Source: Phenylobacterium sp.
Lineage (GTDB): Bacteria; Pseudomonadota; Alphaproteobacteria; Caulobacterales; Caulobacteraceae
Direction of reading: 5' to 3'
Assembly: GCF_016793225.1 (NCBI RefSeq)
Contig: NZ_JAEUMN010000156.1
Coordinates: forward strand, 1-64,000
DNA: 64,000 bases
In this document: positions 50,573 to 59,350 of the stretch, piece after piece
How positions within the stretch are numbered: position 1 is the stretch's first letter
How the letters are laid out: every line of letters begins with the position of its first letter
Program-made: the position numbers and the translations under genes
The notes under the pieces: generated by a model
The model's database searches: none
Told to the model about the DNA's origin: nothing
The model's input: only the letters and a program-made list of their open reading frames with translations

Positions 50573-53500
50573 GGGCAGGCTCCGCCGGGCGTGGCGACCG
50601 CCCGGGGCTGCGGGGCCTCCGCGGCGCCTTCGCGGGCGTAGGGACCCACGGGGCGGGTGATGAGCTGGCTCACCGCGCCGGTGGAGCGGGCCGCCGGACA
50701 CTGGCCGCGCAGCACCTTCGAGGCGTCGAGCACCGAGATGTCGCGGCTGACGATGCCGGTCGAGACGTCGTAGGTGGCGGTGTTCAGCGTGAAGTCACCG
50801 GCCACGTCCACGATGTTCGCCCGATCGGTCGAGTTGATGAAGTAGCGGCTCTGGATCACCACGTTTGCGCCGCGCTGCTGGCCCTGCGCCAGCACGGAGC
50901 CGCCGTTGGAGATGAAGGCCAGGGGGTCGGCGATGGTGATCTTGCCGCCCGTGCCGGGGCCGGACGAGGTCTGGATCACGCCGGGCGCCTGAGCGCCTTC
51001 CAGGGTGAACAATCCCGGCCGCTGGATGCTCACCTGGATGTCGCCGGCGGCGCCGCTGAAGGCGTTGGTGCTGACCCGGCCCCCGTTCGAGATGGTCACG
51101 TTGTCGGCGGCGATGAAGATCGCGCCGGCGTCGCCGCCGGGCCCCGGTCCCAGGCCGCCGAAGTTCGGATTTCCCGACTGGTTCTCGCTGGAGACGATCG
51201 AGCCCCGGCCGTCGACCAGGAACTCGCCGGCCGCGATGGTCACGATCCCGGCCGGGTTGGGGTTTGTGGACAGGGTGGACACCGCGCCGCCGTTCAGGAT
51301 GCGCAGGGTCTGGGCCTCCAGGCTGAGCAGCGAGGCCGAGCCGGTGGCGCCGGGCTCGGCCGACGAGCTGACCGTGCCGCCGTCGAGGGTGATCTCGTCG
51401 GCGATGATGGAAACCGCGCCCGCATCGCCCGAACCGGCGGTGGAGGTGGAGATCGAGGACTCCGCGCCGACCAGGACCCGCTCGGCGGCGATGTCGAGGA
51501 TCCCGGCGTCGCCCCTGGCCCGCCCGATCGCTTCGGAGGAGATGAAGCCGCCGTCCGCGAGGGTCAGCGACTTGGTCTCGATCAGCACCAGCCCGGCGTC
51601 GCCGTCCGAGCGCGTCTGGGAGCGGATGGCGCCGAAGTCGCGCAGCTCGATGCTGTCGGCCGCCACGACGATCTGGCCGCCTTCACCGCCGGAGTAGGCG
51701 TCCGACGAGATGAACGCCCGGCCGTCCACGAGGATGGAGCCGGCTTCGATGCTCACCGTGCCGGCGTCGCCCGTGCTCAGGCTGTCGGAGCTGATGTAGG
51801 TGACGTCGAAGTCGCCCCCGGTCACGGTCAGCCGGCGCGCCGAGATGACCACGTCCCCCGCGTCCCCTTCGCCGAGGCTGTCGGAGGAGATGGCGCCGCC
51901 GTTGGCGACCGTGAGGTCCTGGGCCACCACGGCCACGCCGCCGGCGTCGCCTTCGCTGCGGGTGTCGGAGGACACCAGCGCGCCGTCCCGCACGGTCATG
52001 GTCTTGACGTCGATGAAGACGTTGCCGGCCGCCCCGGGGCCGAAGGTCTCGGACGTGATGGCGGTGAACGCGCGGCGCGCCCCGTCCATCACGATGTCCT
52101 GCGCGGTGATGAAAACCGCGCCGGCGTCGCCCCGGCTGTCGGTGCCCGAGGAGATGAGGGCGTCCGTCATCGTGAGCCGCCCGACGTCGAGCAGCACGGT
52201 GCCGGCGTCCCCCGTGCCGGAGCGCGCCCGCGACGTGATGGACGCGCGGTCCATGAGATCGATGCTGTCGGCCCGGATGGTGACGCTGCCCGCGTCTCCG
52301 GAGTCGCGGGTGTCGGAGCGGATCGCGGAGGCGTCCTGCATCCGCAGCTCGCCCGTGTCGATCAGGACGTTCCCGCCGGCGCCCTCCCCGTTGGTGGTGG
52401 AGGTGATGGTGCTCGCGCCCGCCAGCAAAAGCGTCTCGGCCTTCACGGTCACCAGGCCCGCGCTGCCACGGGCGATCGGCAGGGTGTCGGACTCGACGTT
52501 GCTGTCGATGATCTCGACGGCGCGCCCCTCCAGGGTCACGACCCCGCCGTCGGCGTCGCCGTTGGCGTTCGATCTGATGTTGCTGCCGAAGAGCAAGAGG
52601 TCGTCCGTGGCGCGGATCTGGACCAGCCCCGGCAGGGCGCCGACGCCGTCCTTGGCGTCGGCAAGCACGGTGGCGCCCAGGAGGGCGACTCGTTCGCCCT
52701 CGACCAGGATGCGGCCTGGCGCGCTCTCGGCGGCGGCGTCGGCGCGCAGGCGGGTGTCGTCCAGGATGACTTCGGGGGCGCGAAGCACGATGACGCCCGC
52801 TGCGTCGCCCGACAGGCCGGAGACGTTGATCGACGCGCCCGTGGCGTCGATACGACGAGACGCCTGCACGATGACGTTGCCGTCCGAGAAGAGGCTGGAC
52901 GTCTGGAGATCGATCGCCCCGCCTCCGACCCGGAGCGAGCGCCCGCCCACCGCCGCGATGTCCACAACCCCGAGCAGGCTGTTGAAGATCTCCACGTTCC
53001 CCGAAGTCGACCCCGACAACGGCTCGCCGAGCCGGACATTGGCCGCTCCGCCGGCGGCGACCAGATCAAGCCCGCGCACGGCGAACTCGCTGTCCTCCAC
53101 CCGGATGCTGGATGCTGTGAAGCTGAGCGTCGACTGGACGGGGGCGAAGGTCAGACCGGCGCCGTTGATGGTGATGGCGCCCTCGCCGCCCACGAAACCG
53201 AACGCTTCCGGCGCGGCGATCGACAGGGTGGAGCCGTCGGGCGCGGCGGCCGAGAAGCGCATCCCGTCCGCGAACCGCAGCGCCGCCGCCGTGGAGAAGT
53301 AGGCGGCCGCCGGCACGTTCACCCGCGCGCCGGCCCCGAACACGACGCCGGCCGGATTGATGAACCAGAAGGCGGCGTTGGGCAGGGCGGTGGAGTCGAG
53401 CGTCCCGGATATCGTCGAGGCGTCGCCGCCCGTCACGCGGTTGATCACATTGGCGATGGCGCCGGCGTCGCCCGCCGCACGGGTCCAGAGCGCGGTGTCG

Positions 53501-53709
53501 CCGGCGCCGAGGTCGAAGCGGCTGAAGCTGTGGAACAGGTTGCCGCCCGCCCGGGTCCCGCCGTCGATGGTGAAGACGCTCCCCGCCTGGCCGACCGTGG
53601 TGCCGAGGCCCCGGCCGGCGGCCACGTCCGGGTTGATCGCCGTCTGCCCGAGCGCCGTCAGGGGCCAGCCCGCCAGCACCAGGCCCAGCGCCGCGACAGC
53701 TCCCCTCAA
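50569..53709 (-). CDS. TpsA exoprotein with filamentous haemagglutinin N-terminal domain
   Basis: 1046 residues from a TTG at 53709 overlapping the stop of the CHAT gene (TTGA). After a signal peptide (TALGQ at about 20-24) comes the TPS domain (about 27-170) with NPAGVVFGAGARVNVPAA, the recognition region for TpsB. The rest is a beta-helix of 36-40 residue repeats with G-D-A-G turns, about a dozen copies (SEGDAGGVAVVAQDL, GEGDAGDVVISARRL, STGDAGTVSIEAGSI). Near the C-terminus is a Cys pair (GQCPAAR and GGACP), possibly a retaining or anchoring end. Followed by its TpsB partner. Confidence 0.92.
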   Translation of the reverse strand: MRGAVAALGLVLAGWPLTALGQTAINPDVAAGRGLGTTVGQAGSVFTIDGGTRAGGNLFHSFSRFDLGAGDTALWTRAAGDAGAIANVINRVTGGDASTISGTLDSTALPNAAFWFINPAGVVFGAGARVNVPAAAYFSTAAALRFADGMRFSAAAPDGSTLSIAAPEAFGFVGGEGAITINGAGLTFAPVQSTLSFTASSIRVEDSEFAVRGLDLVAAGGAANVRLGEPLSGSTSGNVEIFNSLLGVVDIAAVGGRSLRVGGGAIDLQTSSLFSDGNVIVQASRRIDATGASINVSGLSGDAAGVIVLRAPEVILDDTRLRADAAAESAPGRILVEGERVALLGATVLADAKDGVGALPGLVQIRATDDLLLFGSNIRSNANGDADGGVVTLEGRAVEIIDSNVESDTLPIARGSAGLVTVKAETLLLAGASTITSTTNGEGAGGNVLIDTGELRMQDASAIRSDTRDSGDAGSVTIRADSIDLMDRASITSRARSGTGDAGTVLLDVGRLTMTDALISSGTDSRGDAGAVFITAQDIVMDGARRAFTAITSETFGPGAAGNVFIDVKTMTVRDGALVSSDTRSEGDAGGVAVVAQDLTVANGGAISSDSLGEGDAGDVVISARRLTVTGGDFDVTYISSDSLSTGDAGTVSIEAGSILVDGRAFISSDAYSGGEGGQIVVAADSIELRDFGAIRSQTRSDGDAGLVLIETKSLTLADGGFISSEAIGRARGDAGILDIAAERVLVGAESSISTSTAGSGDAGAVSIIADEITLDGGTVSSSAEPGATGSASLLSLEAQTLRILNGGAVSTLSTNPNPAGIVTIAAGEFLVDGRGSIVSSENQSGNPNFGGLGPGPGGDAGAIFIAADNVTISNGGRVSTNAFSGAAGDIQVSIQRPGLFTLEGAQAPGVIQTSSGPGTGGKITIADPLAFISNGGSVLAQGQQRGANVVIQSRYFINSTDRANIVDVAGDFTLNTATYDVSTGIVSRDISVLDASKVLRGQCPAARSTGAVSQLITRPVGPYAREGAAEAPQPRAVATPGGACP

Positions 53710-56105
53710 CGCCAGGCTCCCAGCAGGGTGAAGGCGGCCCAGATGTTGGGATCGGCCAGGTCGCCGCCCCTGCCGATGAGCGCCAGCTGCGCCTCGCGAA
53801 GGGCCTCGGACTTGGTCCGGCCGTCGCGATAGAAGCCGTAGAAGATCTTCATCAGCTCGGCGGTCCCCACGTCGCTGACGGGCCACAGCGAGGCGATCGC
53901 GCTCTTGGCGCCGGCCTGCACCGCCGCGCCGGCGAGGCCCATGCTGGCCTCGTCGTCGCCCACGGCCGTCTCGCACGCCGAGAGCACGAGGAGATCAAGC
54001 TCGCCGCCGCGCGTGCGGTTCTGGCCCAGGATCTGGCGCAGTTCCGACAGCAGGATCACCTCGCCGTCGGCCACGATGAAGGCGCGGTCCGAACGGCCGT
54101 TGAACGACGCGTGGGTGGCCAGGTGCAGGACGTCGACCTGCTCGCGGGTGAGCGCCGTGACCAGGTCCGTCTTGTTGAAGTTCTCGATCACCCGGGCGCG
54201 TTCGATCCGCTGGCCGTCGACCACTGCGGCGAGCTTGGCCTCGGACGCCGTGCCCTCCAGCTTCTCGAACCGGCCGGCCGGGAGCCGCACCTCCTTCTCC
54301 AGCGAGGCCGCGACCAGCTGCAGGCCCTGGGCTTCGTCGCGGCCGGCCTGGGAGTAGGCGAGGGCGGGGGCGATCGCGATGCGGGTCTTCTGCACTAGAT
54401 AGCGGTCCCGGTCGTCGAGCAGGGCCGCGAAGGGCAGGCTGCGGAGGGCGCCGTCCGGCACGACCGCCAGCAGCGAGCCCTCGGTGAGCTGACCCTCGAT
54501 GGGCTTGATCAGCAGGTCGTAAAGCTCGCGCGAGGCCGCGCGCCAGCGGGCGTCGCCGTCGCCGCTCAGCGGCACCACCACCGTCTCCACGAGCCGCGCC
54601 ACGGCCTGGCGATCGACGCGGGTGTTCGGCGGGAGGCGCCGGAACTCGGTGGTCCCGCCCGGGCCGCCGGCCACGTACAGGAGCTCGAGCCGGTCGGGCA
54701 GCAGGATCGGATACAGCAGCACCTCGCCCGCCCGCAGGGTCTCGGGCTTCAGGGCGTCACGGACCGGGATGCACTCGCTGCCGAACACGCTCTGCAGTTC
54801 GGCCTGCCGGTAGGCCTCCAGGATCTGCTGGGCGTTCCTCACGCGGATGGCCGCCCCGCCGCCGTCGGCCCCGGCCAGCTGGACATCCACCGCGCCCTGG
54901 AACACCCGGCGCATGTAGAGGCTGAACGCCGTCTCCTCGGTGATGGGATCGAACCGCGGCAGCAGCGGCCGGATCGCCTCCAGCGCGTCGTAGGCGGCGA
55001 GCACGTGGGCCTCGCGGTGGGCCGGGTCGATCTCGGCCAGCAGCAGGCGGTACTCCGGCAGCCGCGTGGGCAGGCTGCGCTGGCTCTCGAGCAGCAGGGC
55101 CTCGTCCAGCAGGCGGCGGCCCGTGAGCCGGTCGCCGGCCGCGGCGGCCGCCCGCGCGTCGAGCGCCGCGGCGTAGGCCTGCGCGGCAGGGGTCTGGACC
55201 TCGCGAATGGCGGCGGTGACCGGCGAGAGCTCGCCGGCGCGGCCCTTGTCGGCGTCGAGCAGGGCGGCGGCCAGGCGGCCCATGACCTCGGCGCGAAGGT
55301 CGGCGTCCTGGATGCCGCGGGCGTCTGCGAGCCCGGCGCGGGCCGACTGGGCGGCGTCGGCGCGGAAGGCGGCGGCCGCCTCCAGGTTGGCCTCGGCCAC
55401 CGAAAGCCGCAGGCGCGTCAGGCGCAGCTCGGCCAGGGCGGCCGTGCGCCGGTCGCCGGCCGCGCGCGCCTGCTCTGCCGCGCAACCCAGGGAGGCCACC
55501 GACAGGGGGAGGCTGGAGTTGACGACGAAGGCGGTGCGCTGGAGCAGCTCGCAGGGGCCGCCGCGCATCTCGCCCACCTCGCGCACGGCGTCCGAAGGGC
55601 CGCGGGTCGCGCGCCGCCCGCCGCCCCGGGTCCCGCCCGTGGCCGGCGCGCCCGAGAGCGAAACGAGTCCCAGGCGGTACGCCGCCACCGACGCGGGGCC
55701 CTGCAGCTGCGCTCGGCTCGCAGCCTGGAAGGCCGCGAGGAGATAGGTCTGGGCCTGCAGCTGGCTGCCCTGGGCGCTTACCCGCATCAGCTCGCCCGCG
55801 GCGGCGCAGTACTCCGCCAGCGCTTGGGGAGACGGCCGCTCGGCGCCGGCGGCGGGGACGTCCAGCGCGGGCGCGATGTCGGCGAAGGGGTCGGCCGCGC
55901 CCCGGCGCGACAGCCTCTGCTCGGCCATGGCCGCCGCCCGCTGGAGCTCGGCGGCGGACGGATAGGCGGCCAGCTGGTCGGCGCCCGTGGGAATGCACAG
56001 CTGATCGGACAGGGCCGCCGCGGCGGGCGTCGCCCAGGCGCATGCGGCGGACGCCGCCGCCGCGACTGTCGAAACCGCCCAGCGTGGGACGCTCCCGCGT
56101 CTCAT
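53706..56105 (-). CDS. Exported CHAT-domain protease
   Basis: 799 residues from the ATG at 56105 with GGGGGAG upstream. Sec signal ATPAAAALS at about 26-34. Residues about 40-450 are helical repeats of TPR type. The C-terminal CHAT domain (about 520-799) has the caspase-like pair His665 in LHLATHASF and Cys711 in LVLSACETAVG, and ends with WAAFTLLG, typical of the family. The protease would be periplasmic or exported. Start lies 59 bases after the second CHAT gene's stop; stop overlaps tpsA. Confidence 0.92.
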   Translation of the reverse strand: MRRGSVPRWAVSTVAAAASAACAWATPAAAALSDQLCIPTGADQLAAYPSAAELQRAAAMAEQRLSRRGAADPFADIAPALDVPAAGAERPSPQALAEYCAAAGELMRVSAQGSQLQAQTYLLAAFQAASRAQLQGPASVAAYRLGLVSLSGAPATGGTRGGGRRATRGPSDAVREVGEMRGGPCELLQRTAFVVNSSLPLSVASLGCAAEQARAAGDRRTAALAELRLTRLRLSVAEANLEAAAAFRADAAQSARAGLADARGIQDADLRAEVMGRLAAALLDADKGRAGELSPVTAAIREVQTPAAQAYAAALDARAAAAAGDRLTGRRLLDEALLLESQRSLPTRLPEYRLLLAEIDPAHREAHVLAAYDALEAIRPLLPRFDPITEETAFSLYMRRVFQGAVDVQLAGADGGGAAIRVRNAQQILEAYRQAELQSVFGSECIPVRDALKPETLRAGEVLLYPILLPDRLELLYVAGGPGGTTEFRRLPPNTRVDRQAVARLVETVVVPLSGDGDARWRAASRELYDLLIKPIEGQLTEGSLLAVVPDGALRSLPFAALLDDRDRYLVQKTRIAIAPALAYSQAGRDEAQGLQLVAASLEKEVRLPAGRFEKLEGTASEAKLAAVVDGQRIERARVIENFNKTDLVTALTREQVDVLHLATHASFNGRSDRAFIVADGEVILLSELRQILGQNRTRGGELDLLVLSACETAVGDDEASMGLAGAAVQAGAKSAIASLWPVSDVGTAELMKIFYGFYRDGRTKSEALREAQLALIGRGGDLADPNIWAAFTLLGAWR

Positions 56106-56164
56106 GCTCTCCCCCAAGCTACGCCTTGAATTGTGGCTGCGCGCCGGGGGGCCTTGTCAATCGC

Positions 56165-59100
56165 CTAAGGCGCAGCACCGACGAGCCGGGGCGCCGCGAG
56201 GGCGACGCGCTGCGCGTCGGGGGCCGGCTCGGCGGCGTCGGCCGCCGGCAGCGGGCGCGCGCCGTCGCCGACGATCAGGAAGGCCGCCCAGTAGTAGGGG
56301 TGGGAGTAGTCGTCGTCGCGGGCGATGAAGCTGCGCTCGGCGGCGGCCAGCGCCTCGCCCTGGGTGGCGGCCTTGGCCTTGAACAACGCCGACATCAGGA
56401 CCTCGGTGGCGGCCGAATCCACCTCCCAGTTCGACACCAGCAGGTTGCGGGCCCCGGCGTAGGTGAACGTGGAGACGAGGCCGCCCAGCGCCGCGCCGCC
56501 GCCTCCGTCCTCGAGGCCCGCGCCCGTGTCGCAGGCAGAAAGCACGACGAGGTCGGCGTCGAGCTGCAGCTCGGGGATCTCGCTCACGTCGAGGAGGGAA
56601 TCGCTGGCCGCGCCGCCCTGCGAGGTGACCAGGGCCGGCTGGAGGCAGCCGTTCGACTGCGGCAGCAGTCCGTGGGTCGCGAAATAGAGGATGCGGTACT
56701 GGTCGAGCGACCCCTCGAACCCGCCGCCGCGCTTGACCCGTTCGTCGGTGAAGTCGGCGCCCACGATGACGTTGCCGGGCGCGCCCAGGGCCTGGGCCAC
56801 GAAGCGGACCTCGGCGGCCGCCTCGGGCAGTTGCGGCATGTCCATGAGCTGCTTGCGGAACACGGCGCAGAAGTCCTCGCCGCCGGCCAGCTGGATCGAC
56901 CAGTCCGGCGCCACGACGCTGCCGAACGCCGAGGCGTCCTTGGCGATGAGCGGGTCGGCGAAGCCCAGGAACGGCTTGGGCGCGCGGCTGGGTCGGCTGC
57001 GACGGGTGTTGAAGAAGGCCGCGGTCGAGACCGAGACCGAGGTTTCCAGGCGGGACGCGACCCAGCTCACGCCGCGATACGAGACCTGGACCTTCTTCGC
57101 GCGGGCCGCCTCGACGTTCCGGGCGAGCACCTGCGCGCTTTCAGCGTCCGTCACCAGCGCCCCGAGCGGCACGCCCACCATCGTGGGATCCGGCTGGTAG
57201 ATCAGCCGCCGGACCGTCCGCAGCTGCGGCTCGATGGGGCCGAGCAGCGCCTTGTAGAGCTGGTGGGCCAGCGCGACGTCCCACTCGCCGAGGAAGCCCG
57301 ATCCCACTTCGCTGATCGGCTCGCGCAGGCGCATGGCGAGCCGCCGCGCTTCCGGCCGGCTGAGGTCGATGGCGTAGGGTCGCACGGCGTCGCGCGTGAT
57401 CAGGACCCCGTAGCCCCGCGTCGCCAGCAGCATGACCTTCAGATAGGCCTCGCCCTCCTTCAGCTCCCCCTGCAGGTCCTTGCTGGTCACGGTCGTCGAG
57501 AGCGCCGTCGCGTAGCGCGGATTGGCGTCGAACAGGCGCTGCTCGAGTTCGTTGGCCTGCTTGCGCAGCCCGTCCAGCTCGGCGTCGGCCCTGGCGCGCG
57601 CCTCGCCGGTGTAGGCGCCTGCGCGCTGCAGCTGGCGGATCTCCTGGTCCTTCTGGGCGATCAGGCGAAGGGTGGCGTCGCGGGCGCGCGAGATGCCGGC
57701 GCTCGCCGATCCTTCGGCGCTGAGGCGCTCGGCGAACTGCAGCGACGCGGCGGCCGTGGACTCTCCGACCAGCGCTTCCGAGCTGGTGAAGAACCGCTGG
57801 GCGTCGGCCGCCTTGCCGACGGGGTCGCTGCCCATCCGCTTCAGCAGGAGGTCGAAATAGTCGGCCGCGGCGTCGGCGGAGGCGCCCAGCGCGCCCCGCT
57901 TCGCCTGGAAGATCGCGAAGGCCCGCTCGAAGTCGGCCAGCGCCGCCTCCTCCATGCCCGCGGCCGCCTTGGCGCGCGCCAGTTCCAGGATGAAGCGCCC
58001 GAGCGGCAGGGAGTCGGCGTCCTGCGTCTCGTAGGCCGCCAGGGCGGCTTCGAGACGCCGTACCGCGAGCTGCGGCGCGCCGTCGGCCCGGTCCAGACCG
58101 GCCAGGTCCACCTGCAGGCGCACCACCAGCCAGGGCGCGGCCGATCCCAGCACGTCGGCGCCGCGGGGGCGTTCCAGGATCTCCACGGCCGCCTGCAGGT
58201 TCTGACGCGCCTCGGTGCGCCGCTTCAGCGCCTCCATGCAGGTGCCGATGATCTGCCAGGCCTGGGCGTCGCGCACCGCCTCGCGTTCGTTGGCGGAGAG
58301 CTGCAGGCTCGGCATCTTGCCCTGGGCGTTCAGGGCCATGGCGGCCGCCTGGCCCAGCCGGATGTCGGGGCCCACGGCGGTCACCAGCCCGGCGGCGGCG
58401 AGCTGCGCCGAACTGGCCCGCAGGGCGATCGCCTGCCGCGCCAGGTCGATGGCCTCCTCGAAGCGGCGCTGGTTCCGCGCATGCGCCGCCAGCATGTTCA
58501 GCATCAGCGCGCGCAGCGAGGTGCTGTTGGCCTCGCGGACGAGCGGCGCGGCGGCCTTGAAGTAGGACTCCGCCTCGGCGGTGCGGCCCCCGTTGGAGGC
58601 GTTGAGCGCCACGTTCAGGTAGGCCTCGGCGCGGTCGGCGAGGCTCAGGCGCTCCAGCGACGCCGCCGCGAGCTGGCTGAACCGGGACTCCGCGTCCCCG
58701 AACTGCCAGAGCTGCGCCTCGCGATAGGCCGACTCCTTCTGCTTGGCGGGCGAGGCGGCGCTCGCTTCGGCGACGGCGTTGAGGTTCTCGATCTGGCCGC
58801 CGAGCACGGTGCCCAGGTTGGTGGTCTGCTGACTGGTCGCGGCCGGCGGCCTGGAGCGGCCCAGCGCCACCTTGACCCCGGTGGCCAGGACGTCGGCGAT
58901 CGCGGCGTAGCCCTCGGCGGCGACCACGTCCTTGCCGTCGCGGGCCTCGTAGACCACGTAGCTCGCGCCGAGCGGCTTGGTCTTGCAGGCCGCCAGCGTC
59001 GTGCGGGGCAGGCCGGCGTCCGCCGCGGCCTGGGCGGTGTCGCAGGCGGCGCGGTCCGACACGGCGCTGCGCCAGGCGGCCGCGCCCGCCGCGGCGTCGG

Positions 59101-59347
59101 TGTGGAAGGCGTAGATGCGGCCCAGCGTCTGGGTCCAGCCACGGCACATCACCTGCCACGCTCGCTGTCCGGCGCGCTGGGCCAGCGGGTCGTCCCAGTC
59201 CCGCACCGCGGTGCAGACCGCCCCGCTCCGGGCGCTCTGGCCCAGCGAGAAGTTCTCGCGCGGCGCACCCAGGGCCGAGGTCGCACATGCGAGCGCGGCC
59301 GCGGCGAGGGCGAGGGCTCGGGCGATGCGGGAAGGGGCCCCACGCAT
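56165..59347 (-). CDS. Exported TPR-CHAT protease
   Basis: 1060 residues. Sec signal ATSALGAP at about 21-29. The region to about residue 700 is helical with TPR-like repeats (YLNVALNASNGGRTAEAESYFKAAAPL, YETQDADSL..LELARAKAAAGMEEAAL). The CHAT domain (about 750-1030) has His892 in LYFATHGL and Cys939 in VVLSACDTGAG and ends with YYWAAFLIVG. The family includes proteases activated by protein partners through TPR repeats. Start lies 3 bases after the giant repeat protein's stop. Confidence 0.92.
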   Translation of the reverse strand: MRGAPSRIARALALAAAALACATSALGAPRENFSLGQSARSGAVCTAVRDWDDPLAQRAGQRAWQVMCRGWTQTLGRIYAFHTDAAAGAAAWRSAVSDRAACDTAQAAADAGLPRTTLAACKTKPLGASYVVYEARDGKDVVAAEGYAAIADVLATGVKVALGRSRPPAATSQQTTNLGTVLGGQIENLNAVAEASAASPAKQKESAYREAQLWQFGDAESRFSQLAAASLERLSLADRAEAYLNVALNASNGGRTAEAESYFKAAAPLVREANSTSLRALMLNMLAAHARNQRRFEEAIDLARQAIALRASSAQLAAAGLVTAVGPDIRLGQAAAMALNAQGKMPSLQLSANEREAVRDAQAWQIIGTCMEALKRRTEARQNLQAAVEILERPRGADVLGSAAPWLVVRLQVDLAGLDRADGAPQLAVRRLEAALAAYETQDADSLPLGRFILELARAKAAAGMEEAALADFERAFAIFQAKRGALGASADAAADYFDLLLKRMGSDPVGKAADAQRFFTSSEALVGESTAAASLQFAERLSAEGSASAGISRARDATLRLIAQKDQEIRQLQRAGAYTGEARARADAELDGLRKQANELEQRLFDANPRYATALSTTVTSKDLQGELKEGEAYLKVMLLATRGYGVLITRDAVRPYAIDLSRPEARRLAMRLREPISEVGSGFLGEWDVALAHQLYKALLGPIEPQLRTVRRLIYQPDPTMVGVPLGALVTDAESAQVLARNVEAARAKKVQVSYRGVSWVASRLETSVSVSTAAFFNTRRSRPSRAPKPFLGFADPLIAKDASAFGSVVAPDWSIQLAGGEDFCAVFRKQLMDMPQLPEAAAEVRFVAQALGAPGNVIVGADFTDERVKRGGGFEGSLDQYRILYFATHGLLPQSNGCLQPALVTSQGGAASDSLLDVSEIPELQLDADLVVLSACDTGAGLEDGGGGAALGGLVSTFTYAGARNLLVSNWEVDSAATEVLMSALFKAKAATQGEALAAAERSFIARDDDYSHPYYWAAFLIVGDGARPLPAADAAEPAPDAQRVALAAPRLVGAAP

Positions 59348-59350
59348 GGC

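Noticed and set aside
50260..53832. Plus-strand open frame of about 1190 codons opposite tpsA
   Set aside because: Low-complexity composition and antisense to a gene with clear TPS domain and repeats.
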